A program made the translations under genes and the position numbers. Below the pieces are notes generated by a model that worked only from the letters and a program-made list of their open reading frames with translations, had not been told where the DNA came from and did no database searches. Below are positions 1 through 8,610 of a DNA stretch of 64,000 nucleotides, piece by piece. Each line of letters opens with the position of its first letter. Position 1 is the first letter of the stretch. Source of the stretch: Oerskovia paurometabola (GTDB taxonomy: Bacteria; Actinomycetota; Actinomycetes; Actinomycetales; Cellulomonadaceae). The DNA is taken from NCBI RefSeq assembly GCF_016907365.1, contig NZ_JAFBBV010000001.1, forward strand, positions 3,410,001 to 3,474,000, in the 5' to 3' direction.

Positions 1-1014
1 GGCTCGCCGCCCGGGACGCGCCCGCCGTCCACCCGCCCACCGGTCACGGCCGGCGGCCCGCGGGGCCGCCGGCGGGGGCGACGCCTCGCCACGACGGTTG
101 GCGTCCTGGCCCTCGTCCTGCTCATCGCCTGGCCGGTCGGCCTGCTCGTGTGGGCCAACGGCAAGATCCAGCACGTCGATGCTCTCTCGGGTGCTTCGGG
201 GACCGCGGGAACCACCTACCTCCTCGCGGGTTCCGACGCGCGCGGCGGTGACGGCATCGCCGAGGACGGCACGGAGGGCGCCAGGACCGACACGATCATG
301 ATCCTGCACAAGCCGGCGAGCGGCCCCGCCGCCCTCATCAGCCTCCCGCGCGACTCGTTCGTCGAGGTTCCCGGCAGGGGGCCCGCCAAGCTCAACGCGG
401 CGTACTCGTGGGGCGGGGCACCGCTCCTCGTCCAGACCGTCGAAGGGCTGACCGGGTTGACGGTGGACCACTTCGTCGAGATCGGCCTGGGCGGCGTCTC
501 GAACGTGGTCAACGCCGTGGGCGGCGTCGAGCTGTGCCTCGACTACGACGTCAACGATCCCAACAGCGGGCTCGTCTGGACTGCCGGGTGTCACGACGCG
601 GACGGCACGACGGCCCTGGCGTTCGCCCGCATGCGCTACTCCGACCCCAAGGGCGACATCGGCCGTGGGGAGCGCCAGCGGCAGGTCATCGGGGCGGTGA
701 GCCAGAAGGCCGTCGACGCGAGCCTGCTCGTGCGCCCCGGGGACCAGGTCTCGCTGCTCGGTGCCGGTATCGGTGCTCTCGAGGTCGACGAGAAGACGGG
801 CATCGTCGACCTCGGGAAGCTCGCGCTGGCCTTCCGGGCCGCGAACGGCCCTGACGGCGTCACCGGCACGCCACCGATCTCCGACCCGGACTACCGTCCT
901 GGCGGGGTCGGCTCGACGGTGCGTCTCGATCCCGACCTGAGCCCGGCGTTCTGGGCGGACCTGCGCGACGGGAAGCTGCCCGCGGGCGTCGTGGGCGGCC
1001 TGCCCCAGTCGTAG
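1..1014 (+). CDS. LytR-CpsA-Psr (LCP) family protein, 5' end outside window
   Basis: The frame is open from base 1, so the start lies upstream and only the last 337 residues are seen. A basic, proline-rich cytoplasmic stretch leads into one membrane helix (visible residues about 31-51), then an extracellular LCP domain. Family motifs are present: GSDARGG near residue 77, RTDTIMIL, SLPRDSFV, and RMRYSDPKGDIGRGERQRQ with the conserved arginines. LCP proteins transfer undecaprenyl-linked polymers to peptidoglycan (in actinobacteria, for example arabinogalactan or teichoic-type polymers). Which polymer is handled here cannot be told. The gene converges on purE and ends 35 bases before a strong hairpin. 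A GTG at 148 is inside the helix and is not a credible start. Confidence 0.9.
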   Translation, partial: GSPPGTRPPSTRPPVTAGGPRGRRRGRRLATTVGVLALVLLIAWPVGLLVWANGKIQHVDALSGASGTAGTTYLLAGSDARGGDGIAEDGTEGARTDTIMILHKPASGPAALISLPRDSFVEVPGRGPAKLNAAYSWGGAPLLVQTVEGLTGLTVDHFVEIGLGGVSNVVNAVGGVELCLDYDVNDPNSGLVWTAGCHDADGTTALAFARMRYSDPKGDIGRGERQRQVIGAVSQKAVDASLLVRPGDQVSLLGAGIGALEVDEKTGIVDLGKLALAFRAANGPDGVTGTPPISDPDYRPGGVGSTVRLDPDLSPAFWADLRDGKLPAGVVGGLPQS

Positions 1015-1049
1015 CCGTAGTCGTCGTCGGCGCCGTCCCGCACGGCAGC

Positions 1050-1088
1050 GAGAAGGGCCCGCACCGTTCCTCGGTGCGGGCCCTTCTC
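1050..1088. terminator. bidirectional hairpin terminator between LCP gene and purE
   Basis: Perfect 17-bp inverted repeat (GAGAAGGGCCCGCACCG, 1050-1066, and its complement at 1072-1088) with a 5-base loop. It sits between two convergent genes. There is no long T-run, which is usual for high-GC actinobacterial terminators. Confidence 0.85.
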
Positions 1089-1103
1089 GTGGTGCTGGGG
1101 CGC

Positions 1104-1646
1104 TTACGCCCCGAAGCCCGTGCGGCGCTCTCCGGCGACCGTGGCGCGCAGTGCGGCCCCCTTGGCGTGCGCCTGCTCGCTCAGGGCCTCCTGGAAGGCG
1201 ACCATCTTCTCGCGCAGGCGCGCTGCGGCGTCGTCCGTGCCCGAGGCGAGGATGCGCACGGCGAGCAGGCCTGCGTTGCGCGCGCCCCCGATCGAGACGG
1301 TCGCGACGGGCACGCCCGCGGGCATCTGCACGATCGACAGGAGCGAGTCCATGCCGTCGAGGTGGCGCAGCGGCACGGGCACGCCGATGACCGGCAGGGG
1401 TGTGACGGCCGCGAGCATGCCCGGCAGGTGCGCGGCTCCCCCGGCGCCCGCGACGATCACGCGCAGCCCGCGCTCGGCGGCGCTGCGCCCGTAGTCGATC
1501 ATCTCGGTGGGCATGCGGTGGGCCGAGACGACGTCGACCTCGATCGCCACGCCGAACTCGCGCAGCGCGGCCGCGGCCTCCTGCATCACGGGCCAGTCGG
1601 AGTCGGATCCCATCACGATGCCCACCGTGGGCGTGCTCTCGGTCAT
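1104..1646 (-). CDS. purE: 5-(carboxyamino)imidazole ribonucleotide mutase
   Basis: 180 residues, the usual size for class I PurE. It converts N5-CAIR to CAIR in purine biosynthesis. Family signatures are intact: the phosphate/substrate loop [10 protein letters not shown] near residues 12-21, the SAHR histidine motif near 42, the glycine-rich [12 protein letters not shown] stretch, and PLPVIGVP. The ATG at 1646 lies three bases after the purK stop, so the two form a purKE operon in the usual order PurK then PurE. PurK makes the unstable N5-CAIR that PurE uses, which fits the translational closeness. The reading frame ends just before the shared terminator at 1050-1088. Confidence 0.97.
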   Translation of the reverse strand: MTESTPTVGIVMGSDSDWPVMQEAAAALREFGVAIEVDVVSAHRMPTEMIDYGRSAAERGLRVIVAGAGGAAHLPGMLAAVTPLPVIGVPVPLRHLDGMDSLLSIVQMPAGVPVATVSIGGARNAGLLAVRILASGTDDAAARLREKMVAFQEALSEQAHAKGAALRATVAGERRTGFGA

Positions 1647-1649
1647 GTC

Positions 1650-2930
1650 TCAGGCCTTCGTCTCGTCGGTGGTGTGGTTCTCGGGGAGGGGTTCGCCGCG
1701 CAGCAGCGCGGCCGCGCCCAGCGCCCGACGGCGGACCTCGCCCAGGTCGTGGCCGCTCACGTTCACGTGGGCGAGCTTGCGGCCCGGGCGCACGTCCTTG
1801 CCGTACAGGTTGACGCGCGCGTCGGGGAACGCGCCCAGGACCCCGGGCAGCGCGTCGGTGAGGGCGGGCAGGCTCGACCCGAGCACGTTGGCCATGACCG
1901 TCCACGGGGCCGTGGGCGACGTGTCGCCGAGCGGCAGGTCGAGGACGGCGCGCAGGTGCTGCTCGAACTGGCTCGTGACCGCGCCGTCGATGGTCCAGTG
2001 ACCGGAGTTGTGCGGGCGCATCGCGAGCTCGTTGACCAGGACGCGGCGGGCGGGGCGACCGTCCGCCGAGCCGGCGGCGCCCAGGGCGTCGACGGGGCCG
2101 CCAGCGCCGACAGCGCCATCAGCGACCTCGAACATCTCGACCGCGAGGACGCCGGTGACGTCGAGCCCCTCGGCGATCGCGACGGCCACCTGGCGCGCCT
2201 CGCGGGCCTCGGCGTCCGTCAGGTCGGGGGCGGGGGCGATCACCTCGGCGCAGACGCCGTCGCGCTGGATCGACTCGACGACGGGCCACGTGCGGACCTC
2301 GCCGCTCGGGCGCCGCGCGACCAGGACCGCGAGCTCACGCGTGAACGGGACCTTCTCCTCGACGAGGAGCTGTGGGCCGCCCGCTGCCGCGGCGGCGAGC
2401 CAGTCGGCGGCCTCGTCGGCCGAGGTCACGACGCGCACGCCCTTGCCGTCGTAGCCGCCGCGCGACGTCTTGACCACAGCCTCGCCGCCGACCTCGGCGA
2501 GGAAGCCGGCGAGCGTCGCGTGCCCCTGCTCGGGGTCGACGGGCAGCGGGGCCCAGCGTGGGCACGGCGCGCCGAGCTCGGTGAGCCGGCGGCGCATCAC
2601 GATCTTGTCCTGCGCCTGGACCAGGGCGTGCGGCGCGGGCCGCACGGGGGTGCCGTGCTCGATGAGGTCGGTCAGCAGGTCGTTGGGCACGTGCTCGTGC
2701 TCGAACGTGAGGACGTCGGCCGGGGCCCTGCCGTCCGTCGGTGCGATGAGGTCTCGGATCGCGACCTCGTCGGTGGCCGATCCCACCGGGGCGTCGGTCA
2801 CCACCTGGGCCGCCGACGTCCCGGGAGCCTCGACGAGCACCCGTAGGTGCACCCCGAGCTCACCGGCCGCAGGGGCCATCATGCGGGCGAGCTGCCCGCC
2901 TCCGACAACGGCGATCACTGGTGCTGACAC
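1650..2930 (-). CDS. purK: 5-(carboxyamino)imidazole ribonucleotide synthase
   Basis: ATP-grasp enzyme that carboxylates AIR to N5-CAIR using ATP and bicarbonate. The N-terminus has the expected GGGQLARMM nucleotide-fold motif. The ATP-grasp core follows (KTSRGGYDGKGVRV, then VEEKVPFTRELAVLVAR), and the C-terminal NELAMRPHNSGHWT signature is present. I chose the GTG at 2930, which gives 426 residues and puts the GGGQLARMM motif about ten residues from the start. The frame stays open upstream to about 3014, but that extension overlaps the divergent GtrA promoter and encodes nothing family-like. No clear ribosome site is visible, so the exact start is less certain than the function. Confidence 0.95.
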   Translation of the reverse strand: MSAPVIAVVGGGQLARMMAPAAGELGVHLRVLVEAPGTSAAQVVTDAPVGSATDEVAIRDLIAPTDGRAPADVLTFEHEHVPNDLLTDLIEHGTPVRPAPHALVQAQDKIVMRRRLTELGAPCPRWAPLPVDPEQGHATLAGFLAEVGGEAVVKTSRGGYDGKGVRVVTSADEAADWLAAAAAGGPQLLVEEKVPFTRELAVLVARRPSGEVRTWPVVESIQRDGVCAEVIAPAPDLTDAEAREARQVAVAIAEGLDVTGVLAVEMFEVADGAVGAGGPVDALGAAGSADGRPARRVLVNELAMRPHNSGHWTIDGAVTSQFEQHLRAVLDLPLGDTSPTAPWTVMANVLGSSLPALTDALPGVLGAFPDARVNLYGKDVRPGRKLAHVNVSGHDLGEVRRRALGAAALLRGEPLPENHTTDETKA

Positions 2931-3018
2931 GTGTACCGAGGGTAGTCGCTCGACCGACCGTCGGACGACCCGTCCCACCCGGCGGTTGCTCCTGGCAATC
3001 TTTCCCAGGTCCACGGCG

Positions 3019-3024
3019 TACCCT
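3019..3024 (+). promoter_or_regulatory. -10 box of a leaderless GtrA transcript
   Basis: TACCCT ends seven bases before the ATG at 3032, with no purine-rich ribosome site between. This is the spacing of leaderless actinobacterial genes. Inferred from pattern only. Confidence 0.5.
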
Positions 3025-3031
3025 GCCGACC

Positions 3032-3646
3032 ATGTCCAGCCAGGTCGACGAGCTCTCGCTCAGCCCCGTCCGGGCGCCCGTACCCGTCGGGGCCGCCGCC
3101 CGCCTCGCGTCCGACGCCGCCCGACGTCGGACGCGCGTCGTCGCGCGCCTGGCAGAGCTGGGCCGGTTCAGCTTCGTGGGTACCGTCGCCTTCTTCGTGG
3201 ATCTCGGGCTGTTCAACCTGCTGCGCTTCGGCCCCTGGGAAGCGTTGAGCGCGAGCCCGCTCGAGGCCAAGGCGATCGCCGTGGGCGTCGCGACGGTCGT
3301 GTCGTGGCTCGGCAGCCGCTACTGGACCTTCTCCGACCGCCGCACGAGCCGCCACGGCCGCGAGCTGCTGACCTTCCTGCTGGTCAACGCCGCGGGCATG
3401 GCCATCTCGCTCGGCGTGCTCGCGTTCACGACCGACGTCCTCGGGCTGACGTCCCCCCTCGCGGAGAACGTCGCGGCGAACGGGGTCGGTCTCGCACTGG
3501 CGAACGTGTTCCGCTACGTCGCCTACCGACGTGTCGTGTTCACGGGCGCGGGGGTCGGGCCCCGTCCGCTCGACGGGGCCGCCACGCTCGCCGCCACCCC
3601 TGTCCCTGACCCGGTCGCGACGGGCAACCCTTCCGACAAGGCCTAG
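3032..3646 (+). CDS. GtrA family membrane protein
   Basis: 204 residues with four predicted membrane helices in the GtrA pattern: RFSFVGTVAFFVDLGLFNLL, then AVGVATVVSWLGSRYWTF, a third helix at LLTFLLVNAAGMAISLGV, and a last one ending NVFRYVAYRRVVF. GtrA-like proteins are thought to move lipid-linked sugars or to assist glycosyltransferases that modify cell-surface glycans. The partner is not identifiable here. ATG 3032 is preferred because it follows a leaderless-type -10 box and removes an unlikely N-terminal extension. The stop codon shares the CTAG tetramer at 3643-3646 with the stop of the convergent kinase gene. Confidence 0.85.
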   Translation: MSSQVDELSLSPVRAPVPVGAAARLASDAARRRTRVVARLAELGRFSFVGTVAFFVDLGLFNLLRFGPWEALSASPLEAKAIAVGVATVVSWLGSRYWTFSDRRTSRHGRELLTFLLVNAAGMAISLGVLAFTTDVLGLTSPLAENVAANGVGLALANVFRYVAYRRVVFTGAGVGPRPLDGAATLAATPVPDPVATGNPSDKA

Positions 3647-4995
3647 CTCTCGGCGTCCCGCCCGCGCCTGCGTCGCCGCTTGCGCGCCCCGGACGCCGAG
3701 ATCGTGGTCCCGGTGGGCAGCACGATCCGCGGGTCGAGCGTGCGGGGCACGCCCGCGAGGAAGAGCGCGAAGATCGGCGGGCGACGCTGGGCCAGCTCGA
3801 GCCGGCCCCCGTCGGCCGCGGCGAGGTCACGGGCGAGGGCCAGCCCGAGCCCCGTCCCCGCTCCCGAGGTCGCGCCGCGCTCGAAGACGCGCGAGGCCAT
3901 CTCGTCGGAGACCCCCTCGCCCTCGTCACCGACCTCGATCGCGACGGCGCCGCTGGTCCCGCTCGGTCGGGCACGCACGGTCGTGGTGCCCGCACCGTGC
4001 TTGAGCGAGTTCTCGATGAGGGTGGCCAGCACCTGCGCGAGAGCGCCGGGGGTCGCGAGGACCTGGTAGCCGTCGGGCACGTCGACCACGAGCCGGCGAC
4101 CGGCCTTGGCGAACGTGGGGACCCACTCCTCCTCCTGCTGGTGCACCACGTCGATCAGGCGGACGGCCTCGGTCGTGCCGCCCTGTGCGCGACGCGACTG
4201 CGTGAGCAGGTCGTCGACGACCGTGACGAGGCGCTCGACCTGCTCGAGCGAGATGCGCGCCTCCTCCTGGATCTCCGGGTCGTCGGAGGCCATCGAGATC
4301 TCCTCGAGCCGCATGCTCAGCGCGGTCAAGGGCGTCCGGAGCTGGTGCGAGGCGTCGGAGGCGAACTGGCGCTCGGCGGCCAGACGTCCGGCGAGGCGGT
4401 CGGAGCTGCGCGCGAGCTCGGCGGCCACGAGATCGATCTCCTCGACCCCGGAGAGCTCGAGCCGGGGTCGGACCTGGCCGGACCCGAGCTGCTCGGCCGA
4501 GGCGGCGAGGTACACCAGCGGCGCCGACAGCCGGTTGGCCTGCCACACGGCCATCGCGATGCCTGCCGCGAAGGCGACGACCGAGGCCGCGACGACGAGC
4601 AGGACGATCTTCGCGGCGTTCCAGTAGCTGTCGGCGAACGACGTGGTCAGGGCCACGGTCGCGTTCTGGTCCGTCCGGTCCGCGGCCTCGTTGACCCGTC
4701 CGGAGATGACCTCGCCCGCAGTCATGTGCTCGCCGTCGGGCAGGTTGACGAAGACGTACGCGGGCAGCTCGCCCGGGCGCCCCTCGGACGCGTTGTCGAG
4801 GACCGACTGCGGGATCGGCTCGTTCTGCGAGAGCCGGGCGTCGATGTTCCGGGCGAGCGTGTCCACCCGTCCCTGGAGCTGGGCCTTCTCGTTGGCGAGC
4901 ACGAACTGCGCGCCGAGGAAGGCCAGGGGGAACCCCAGGAGCAGGACGGCGACGGCGACGGCCGCGACCGTCGCCTGCAGCACGCGTCGACGCAC
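3643..4995 (-). CDS. OmpR-partner sensor histidine kinase with HAMP domain
   Basis: 450 residues. A first membrane helix (about 10-33) is followed by an extracytoplasmic sensor loop of roughly 95 residues and a second helix (about 128-152). Then come HAMP, a HisKA dimerisation domain with the SDASHQLRTPLTAL motif (phospho-acceptor His about 217) and a HATPase_c domain with N-box LIENSLKHG and glycine boxes DEGEGVS and GTGLGLALARDLA. The tail is very basic. The start is GTG 4995, with AAGGAG six bases upstream. It follows the response regulator by 32 bases, so the pair is co-transcribed. The signal sensed is unknown. Confidence 0.93.
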   Translation of the reverse strand: MRRRVLQATVAAVAVAVLLLGFPLAFLGAQFVLANEKAQLQGRVDTLARNIDARLSQNEPIPQSVLDNASEGRPGELPAYVFVNLPDGEHMTAGEVISGRVNEAADRTDQNATVALTTSFADSYWNAAKIVLLVVAASVVAFAAGIAMAVWQANRLSAPLVYLAASAEQLGSGQVRPRLELSGVEEIDLVAAELARSSDRLAGRLAAERQFASDASHQLRTPLTALSMRLEEISMASDDPEIQEEARISLEQVERLVTVVDDLLTQSRRAQGGTTEAVRLIDVVHQQEEEWVPTFAKAGRRLVVDVPDGYQVLATPGALAQVLATLIENSLKHGAGTTTVRARPSGTSGAVAIEVGDEGEGVSDEMASRVFERGATSGAGTGLGLALARDLAAADGGRLELAQRRPPIFALFLAGVPRTLDPRIVLPTGTTISASGARKRRRRRGRDAES

Positions 4996-5027
4996 GCCCT
5001 ACTCCTTCGCTCAGCCCTGTGGGCTGA

Positions 5028-5711
5028 TCAGCCCTCGCCGGTCTCGAACCGGAAGCCGAGGCCCCGGACCGTCGAGACGTAGCGCGGCGAGTTGGCGTCG
5101 TCGCCGAGCTTGCGGCGCAGCCAGGACACGTGCATGTCCAGCGTCTTGGTGGAGCCCACGGGCTCCGAGCCCCACACGTCGCGCATGAGGGTGTCACGCA
5201 CGACGACGGATCCCGCGCTCGCGATGAGCACGCGCAGGAGCTCGAACTCCTTGGTGGTCAGGTGCAGCTCGCGCTCGCCCTGGAAGGCGCGGTGGGCGGA
5301 GACGTCGATGCGGACGTCCTGCGCGACCAGCTCCTCCTCGTCCGTGGTGTCGCCGTGGGTGCGTCGCAGGAGCGCCCGCACGCGGGCGAGGAGCTCGGCC
5401 AGGCGGAAGGGCTTGGTCACGTAGTCGTCGGCGCCGGCGTCGAGGCCGACCACGAGGTCGACCTCGTCGGCACGTGCCGTCAGGACCAGGACCGGCGTCG
5501 TCAGACCCTTGTTGCGGATCTCACGTGCGACGTCCAGGCCGTCCATGTCCGGGAGGCCCAGGTCGAGGACGACGATGTCGACGCCGTTCGCGGCGTCGAT
5601 CGCTCCTTGACCAGTTCCTTGCACGACCACGTTGTAACCCTCACGCGTCAGCGCACGCGCCAAAGGTTCGGCAATCGCCGGGTCGTCCTCCGCTAGCAGT
5701 ACGTGGGTCAT
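5028..5711 (-). CDS. OmpR/PhoB-type response regulator
   Basis: 227 residues: receiver domain (1-120) with acidic pocket EDD at 8-10 and phospho-acceptor Asp50 in VVLDLGLPDMDG, conserved Thr and Lys (VLTAR, TKPF), then a winged-helix DNA-binding domain (about 130-225) with LTTKEFELLRVLI and MHVSWLRRKLG. First gene of the operon with the downstream kinase. The ATG at 5711 lies six bases after a TAGCAT box (complement of 5718-5723), so the message is probably leaderless. Targets unknown. The divergent NarL-type system and the GtrA gene are the nearest candidates, by position only. Confidence 0.95.
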   Translation of the reverse strand: MTHVLLAEDDPAIAEPLARALTREGYNVVVQGTGQGAIDAANGVDIVVLDLGLPDMDGLDVAREIRNKGLTTPVLVLTARADEVDLVVGLDAGADDYVTKPFRLAELLARVRALLRRTHGDTTDEEELVAQDVRIDVSAHRAFQGERELHLTTKEFELLRVLIASAGSVVVRDTLMRDVWGSEPVGSTKTLDMHVSWLRRKLGDDANSPRYVSTVRGLGFRFETGEG

Positions 5712-6041
5712 TCGATCATGCTAGGGCATTCGTAGAACTTTGGCGTTATCCGGCAGGCGTTGTGGGACACCCATGGCACACCTGATGGACACCGATGGCC
5801 CGGGTGTTCTGCTCTGCCCGGGTCTGCCCGGTTGCACCCGGTAGGCCCGGCCATGCGGACGCCGTCGGGACGTCACGGGAAGGCGTTCGCACGACCCGTG
5901 TCCGGCGCCCGCGCCCCGACGGGCCGCGACCCGGCCGGCCGCTCCCGCGACCCCGGATCATGCCCTGGTCGGGCCGGGGCACGCCCCCGGTCCGTCCACG
6001 GGTGGACCCTCCGACGGCGGGCCCCACCTAGGCTGGCAGGC
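5712..6041. promoter_or_regulatory. divergent promoter region between two two-component systems
   Basis: 330 bases without a credible gene. It carries the leaderless -10 boxes TAGCAT for the OmpR-type regulator (complement of 5718-5723) and TAGGCT for the NarL-type kinase (6029-6034). Two near-identical 13-mers, GGACACCCATGGC at 5765-5777 and GGACACCGATGGC at 5787-5799, start exactly 22 bases apart on the same strand, the phasing expected of a dimeric regulator such as an OmpR-type protein. I see nothing else interpretable. Confidence 0.5.
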
Positions 6042-7604
6042 ATGGGCTGGTACGAGAACATGGGCAAGTGGTGGGAGCGGCACCGGTTCGGTGTCGACAT
6101 GACCACGACGCTCGTCGTCGCGCTCGCCTTCGTGCCTGCGGCCTGGGCGCTCGGGACGTCCGCCACGGGCGGTTCGACGCTCTCGACCCTCTTCACGATC
6201 GGCATGATCGCCCCGCTGCCGTGGCGCCGGGTCCGCCCCGTGGCGTCGGCCATCACGGTCTACTCGGTCGCGCTGCTCCACCTGCTGTTCGGGATCGTCT
6301 TCCTCCCGGCCGACTTCCTCCTGCTGATCTCCCTCTTCTCCGTCACGGTCTACGGCCCCCGGTGGGCGCACCGCACCGCGATGATCTCCTCGGCCGCCGG
6401 TTCCCTGGTGCTCGGGCTCTCGCTCGCCATGCAGGCGAGCGGCCCGGGCGAGGCGGCCGGGGTCCTCGTGTTCACCACGATGTTCACGACCATGATGTTC
6501 CTCGCGGTCTGGGCGTTCGGGCTGGTCCGCCGTTCGCGGCGCGAGACCATCAACGCGTTGGTCGACCGCGCCGAGCGCCTCGAGGTCGAGCGCGACCAGC
6601 AGGCGCAGATCGCGACGGCCGCCGAACGTTCGCGCATCGCCCGCGAGATGCACGACATCGTCGCCCACTCGCTGTCCGTCATCATCGCCCAGGCCGACGG
6701 TGGACGTTACGCCGGTGCCACGGACCCGGCCGCGGCCACGCGCGCACTGACGACGGTCTCGGAGACAGGTCGTGCCGCGCTGGCCGACATGCGCCGGCTC
6801 CTCGGGGTCCTGCGCACGGACGACCGCGACGCCGTCGCCGGGCCTGCCCAGCTCACGCACGCCCCCGGCCTCAACAACCGTCCCCGGCCCCTCCCCCCAG
6901 GAGGTCCCGCGAGCGCCGTCGCGCCCACCGGCTCCCCCCGCACGGACCCCACCCCCGTCACGGGCGCGACCCGCCGCATCGAGCTCAACCCGCAGCCCGA
7001 CTCGGCCGACCTGGAGACCCTCGTCGCCCAGGTGCGCGAGAGCGGCATGCGGGTCTCGCTCGTCCGCATGGGCACGCCGCGCGCCCTGCCTCCGGGGGCG
7101 GGGCTGACCGTGTACCGGGTCTGCCAGGAGGCGCTGACCAACATCCTCAAGCACGCAGGCCCGGACCCGACCGTCACGGTGGTCGTGACCTGGGGCGTCG
7201 ACACGCTCCAGCTCGCGGTCGACGACGACGGGAGGGGCGCCTCCGCGGACGGCTCGCACTCGCCCGGCTACGGTCTGCTCGGCATGCGCGAGCGCGCCGT
7301 GATCTTCGGCGGCTCCGTGACGACGGGCCCCCGCCCCGGGGGCGGCTTCCGCGTCCGGTTCACCATGCCCATCCCCCGGCTCGACGGCGTCGCTCCCCTC
7401 CTCCCGTCGGCTCCCGGTCCGCAGTCGCCACCGCACGGCCCGACGGCGGGTCCGGCGGCCGGTCCGGCGGCGGGTCGGTCGGCGGGTCCTGCCCCCGTGC
7501 CACCCCCGCCGGACCACCTGTCGGGCAGGATGGACCCTCGCGGCACCCGGCCCGCACCCGCACCCGCACCCGCACCCGCACCCGACGATCGTCAGGACCC
7601 ATGA
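6042..7604 (+). CDS. NarL-type sensor histidine kinase (HisKA_3)
   Basis: 520 residues. Five or six membrane helices fill about residues 20-165. Next is a short coiled stretch, the HisKA_3 dimerisation box SRIAREMHDIVAHSLSVII (His about 204), and a HATPase_c domain (YRVCQEALTNILKHA, DDDGRGA, GYGLLGMRERA). A proline-rich insert of about 60 residues separates HisKA_3 from the ATPase domain. The C-terminal 70 residues are low complexity: a GPAAGPAAG run, then a PAPAPAPAP run encoded by perfect CCCGCA hexamers (7551-7583). ATG 6042 follows TAGGCT with seven bases between, a leaderless start. The stop overlaps the next start as ATGA. Confidence 0.92.
   Translation: MGWYENMGKWWERHRFGVDMTTTLVVALAFVPAAWALGTSATGGSTLSTLFTIGMIAPLPWRRVRPVASAITVYSVALLHLLFGIVFLPADFLLLISLFSVTVYGPRWAHRTAMISSAAGSLVLGLSLAMQASGPGEAAGVLVFTTMFTTMMFLAVWAFGLVRRSRRETINALVDRAERLEVERDQQAQIATAAERSRIAREMHDIVAHSLSVIIAQADGGRYAGATDPAAATRALTTVSETGRAALADMRRLLGVLRTDDRDAVAGPAQLTHAPGLNNRPRPLPPGGPASAVAPTGSPRTDPTPVTGATRRIELNPQPDSADLETLVAQVRESGMRVSLVRMGTPRALPPGAGLTVYRVCQEALTNILKHAGPDPTVTVVVTWGVDTLQLAVDDDGRGASADGSHSPGYGLLGMRERAVIFGGSVTTGPRPGGGFRVRFTMPIPRLDGVAPLLPSAPGPQSPPHGPTAGPAAGPAAGRSAGPAPVPPPPDHLSGRMDPRGTRPAPAPAPAPAPDDRQDP
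7551..7583 (+). repeat. CCCGCA hexamer tandem repeat
   Basis: Five perfect CCCGCA copies plus a partial sixth, coding for alternating Pro and Ala at the C-terminus of the NarL-type kinase. Whole hexamers keep frame, so copy number could vary by slippage without truncating the protein. Confidence 0.9.
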
Positions 7605-8323
7605 CCTCCACCTTCTTCGCCTCCGACCCGCCCGAGCGCGCCCCGATCCGGGTCGCGCTCGTCGACGACCAGCAGCTCGTGCGGGCCGGCTTCCGGATGG
7701 TGATCGACTCGCAGCCCGACCTCCAGGTCACGGTCGAGGCCGGTGACGGGCTCCAGGCGCTCCGGCTGCTCGCGGACCACCCCGTCGACGTCGTGCTCAT
7801 GGACGTGCGCATGCCCCACCTCGACGGGCTCGCCGCGACGGCGCAGCTCACGGCCGCGGCCGCCGAGGGGCAGCACGTGCCGCGCGTCATCGTGCTCACG
7901 ACGTTCGACCTCGACGAGTACGTCCTCGAGGCGATCCGCTCCGGGGCCAGCGGCTTCCTCCTCAAGGACGCTCCCCCCGAGGAGATGCTCGCGGCGATCC
8001 GCACCGTGCACTCGGGGGACGCGGTGATCGCCCCGTCCTCGACCCGCCGGCTCCTCGAGCACCTGGTCGTGGCCCTGCCCGCCGAGCAGCTCGTCGACAC
8101 GGGCGCCCAGCAGCAGGTCTCCTCGCTCACCGAGCGCGAGCGCGAGGTGCTCGTTCTCATGGCGAAGGGCCGGTCGAACACCGAGATCGCGGGCGACCTG
8201 TTCGTCGCCGAGGCCACGGTCAAGACCCACGTCGGGCGCATCCTCGCCAAGCTCGAGGCGCGCGACCGCGTACAGGCCGTGGTGACGGCCTACGAGACCG
8301 GGCTGGTGCGCCCGGGCGCGTGA
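7601..8323 (+). CDS. NarL/LuxR-type response regulator
   Basis: 240 residues. The receiver domain (about 15-135) has VDDQQLVRAGFRM, phospho-acceptor Asp68 in VVLMDVRMPHLDG, Thr in VLTTFD and Lys in FLLKDAPPEEML. A LuxR helix-turn-helix (about 172-235) has LTEREREVLVLMAKGRSNTEIAGDL split by its usual turn, and ATVKTHVGRILAKL. ATG 7601 overlaps the kinase stop, so the pair is translationally coupled. The ABC exporter starting at 8611 is a plausible target, because this arrangement is common for NarL-type systems controlling MacB-like exporters. That link is inference from position. Confidence 0.95.
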   Translation: MTSTFFASDPPERAPIRVALVDDQQLVRAGFRMVIDSQPDLQVTVEAGDGLQALRLLADHPVDVVLMDVRMPHLDGLAATAQLTAAAAEGQHVPRVIVLTTFDLDEYVLEAIRSGASGFLLKDAPPEEMLAAIRTVHSGDAVIAPSSTRRLLEHLVVALPAEQLVDTGAQQQVSSLTEREREVLVLMAKGRSNTEIAGDLFVAEATVKTHVGRILAKLEARDRVQAVVTAYETGLVRPGA

Positions 8324-8481
8324 CGCCGTCGGGCAGGGGCTTCGCCGGGGGCCGGACGGACCCTGGCTGCGGGACCGCTCGACGTGCGGCGTACCGCCCG
8401 ACCGGGCGCGTACGACCACGGGATGACTCCCCCTGCGGCCAGGACCAGCCCGTCGCCGGACGCGGCCGCCACCCCCCGGCT

Positions 8482-8487
8482 CCTAGT
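8482..8487 (+). promoter_or_regulatory. putative -10 box of the ABC exporter operon
   Basis: TAGTGT within the 287-base gap between the LuxR-type regulator and the ABC ATPase. It would give a leader of roughly 115 bases. No convincing -35 element was found, so this is a weak call. Confidence 0.35.
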
Positions 8488-8610
8488 GTCGTCATCAGGT
8501 GGGAACGAGGGCCTCGGCTCTCCCCCGCACCCCCTCGGTCCCGGCGCCGGGCGCACCACGCGCCCCGCCCCGGGACCGGACCTACCGACGACGAACTACC
8601 TGGAGCAGAC

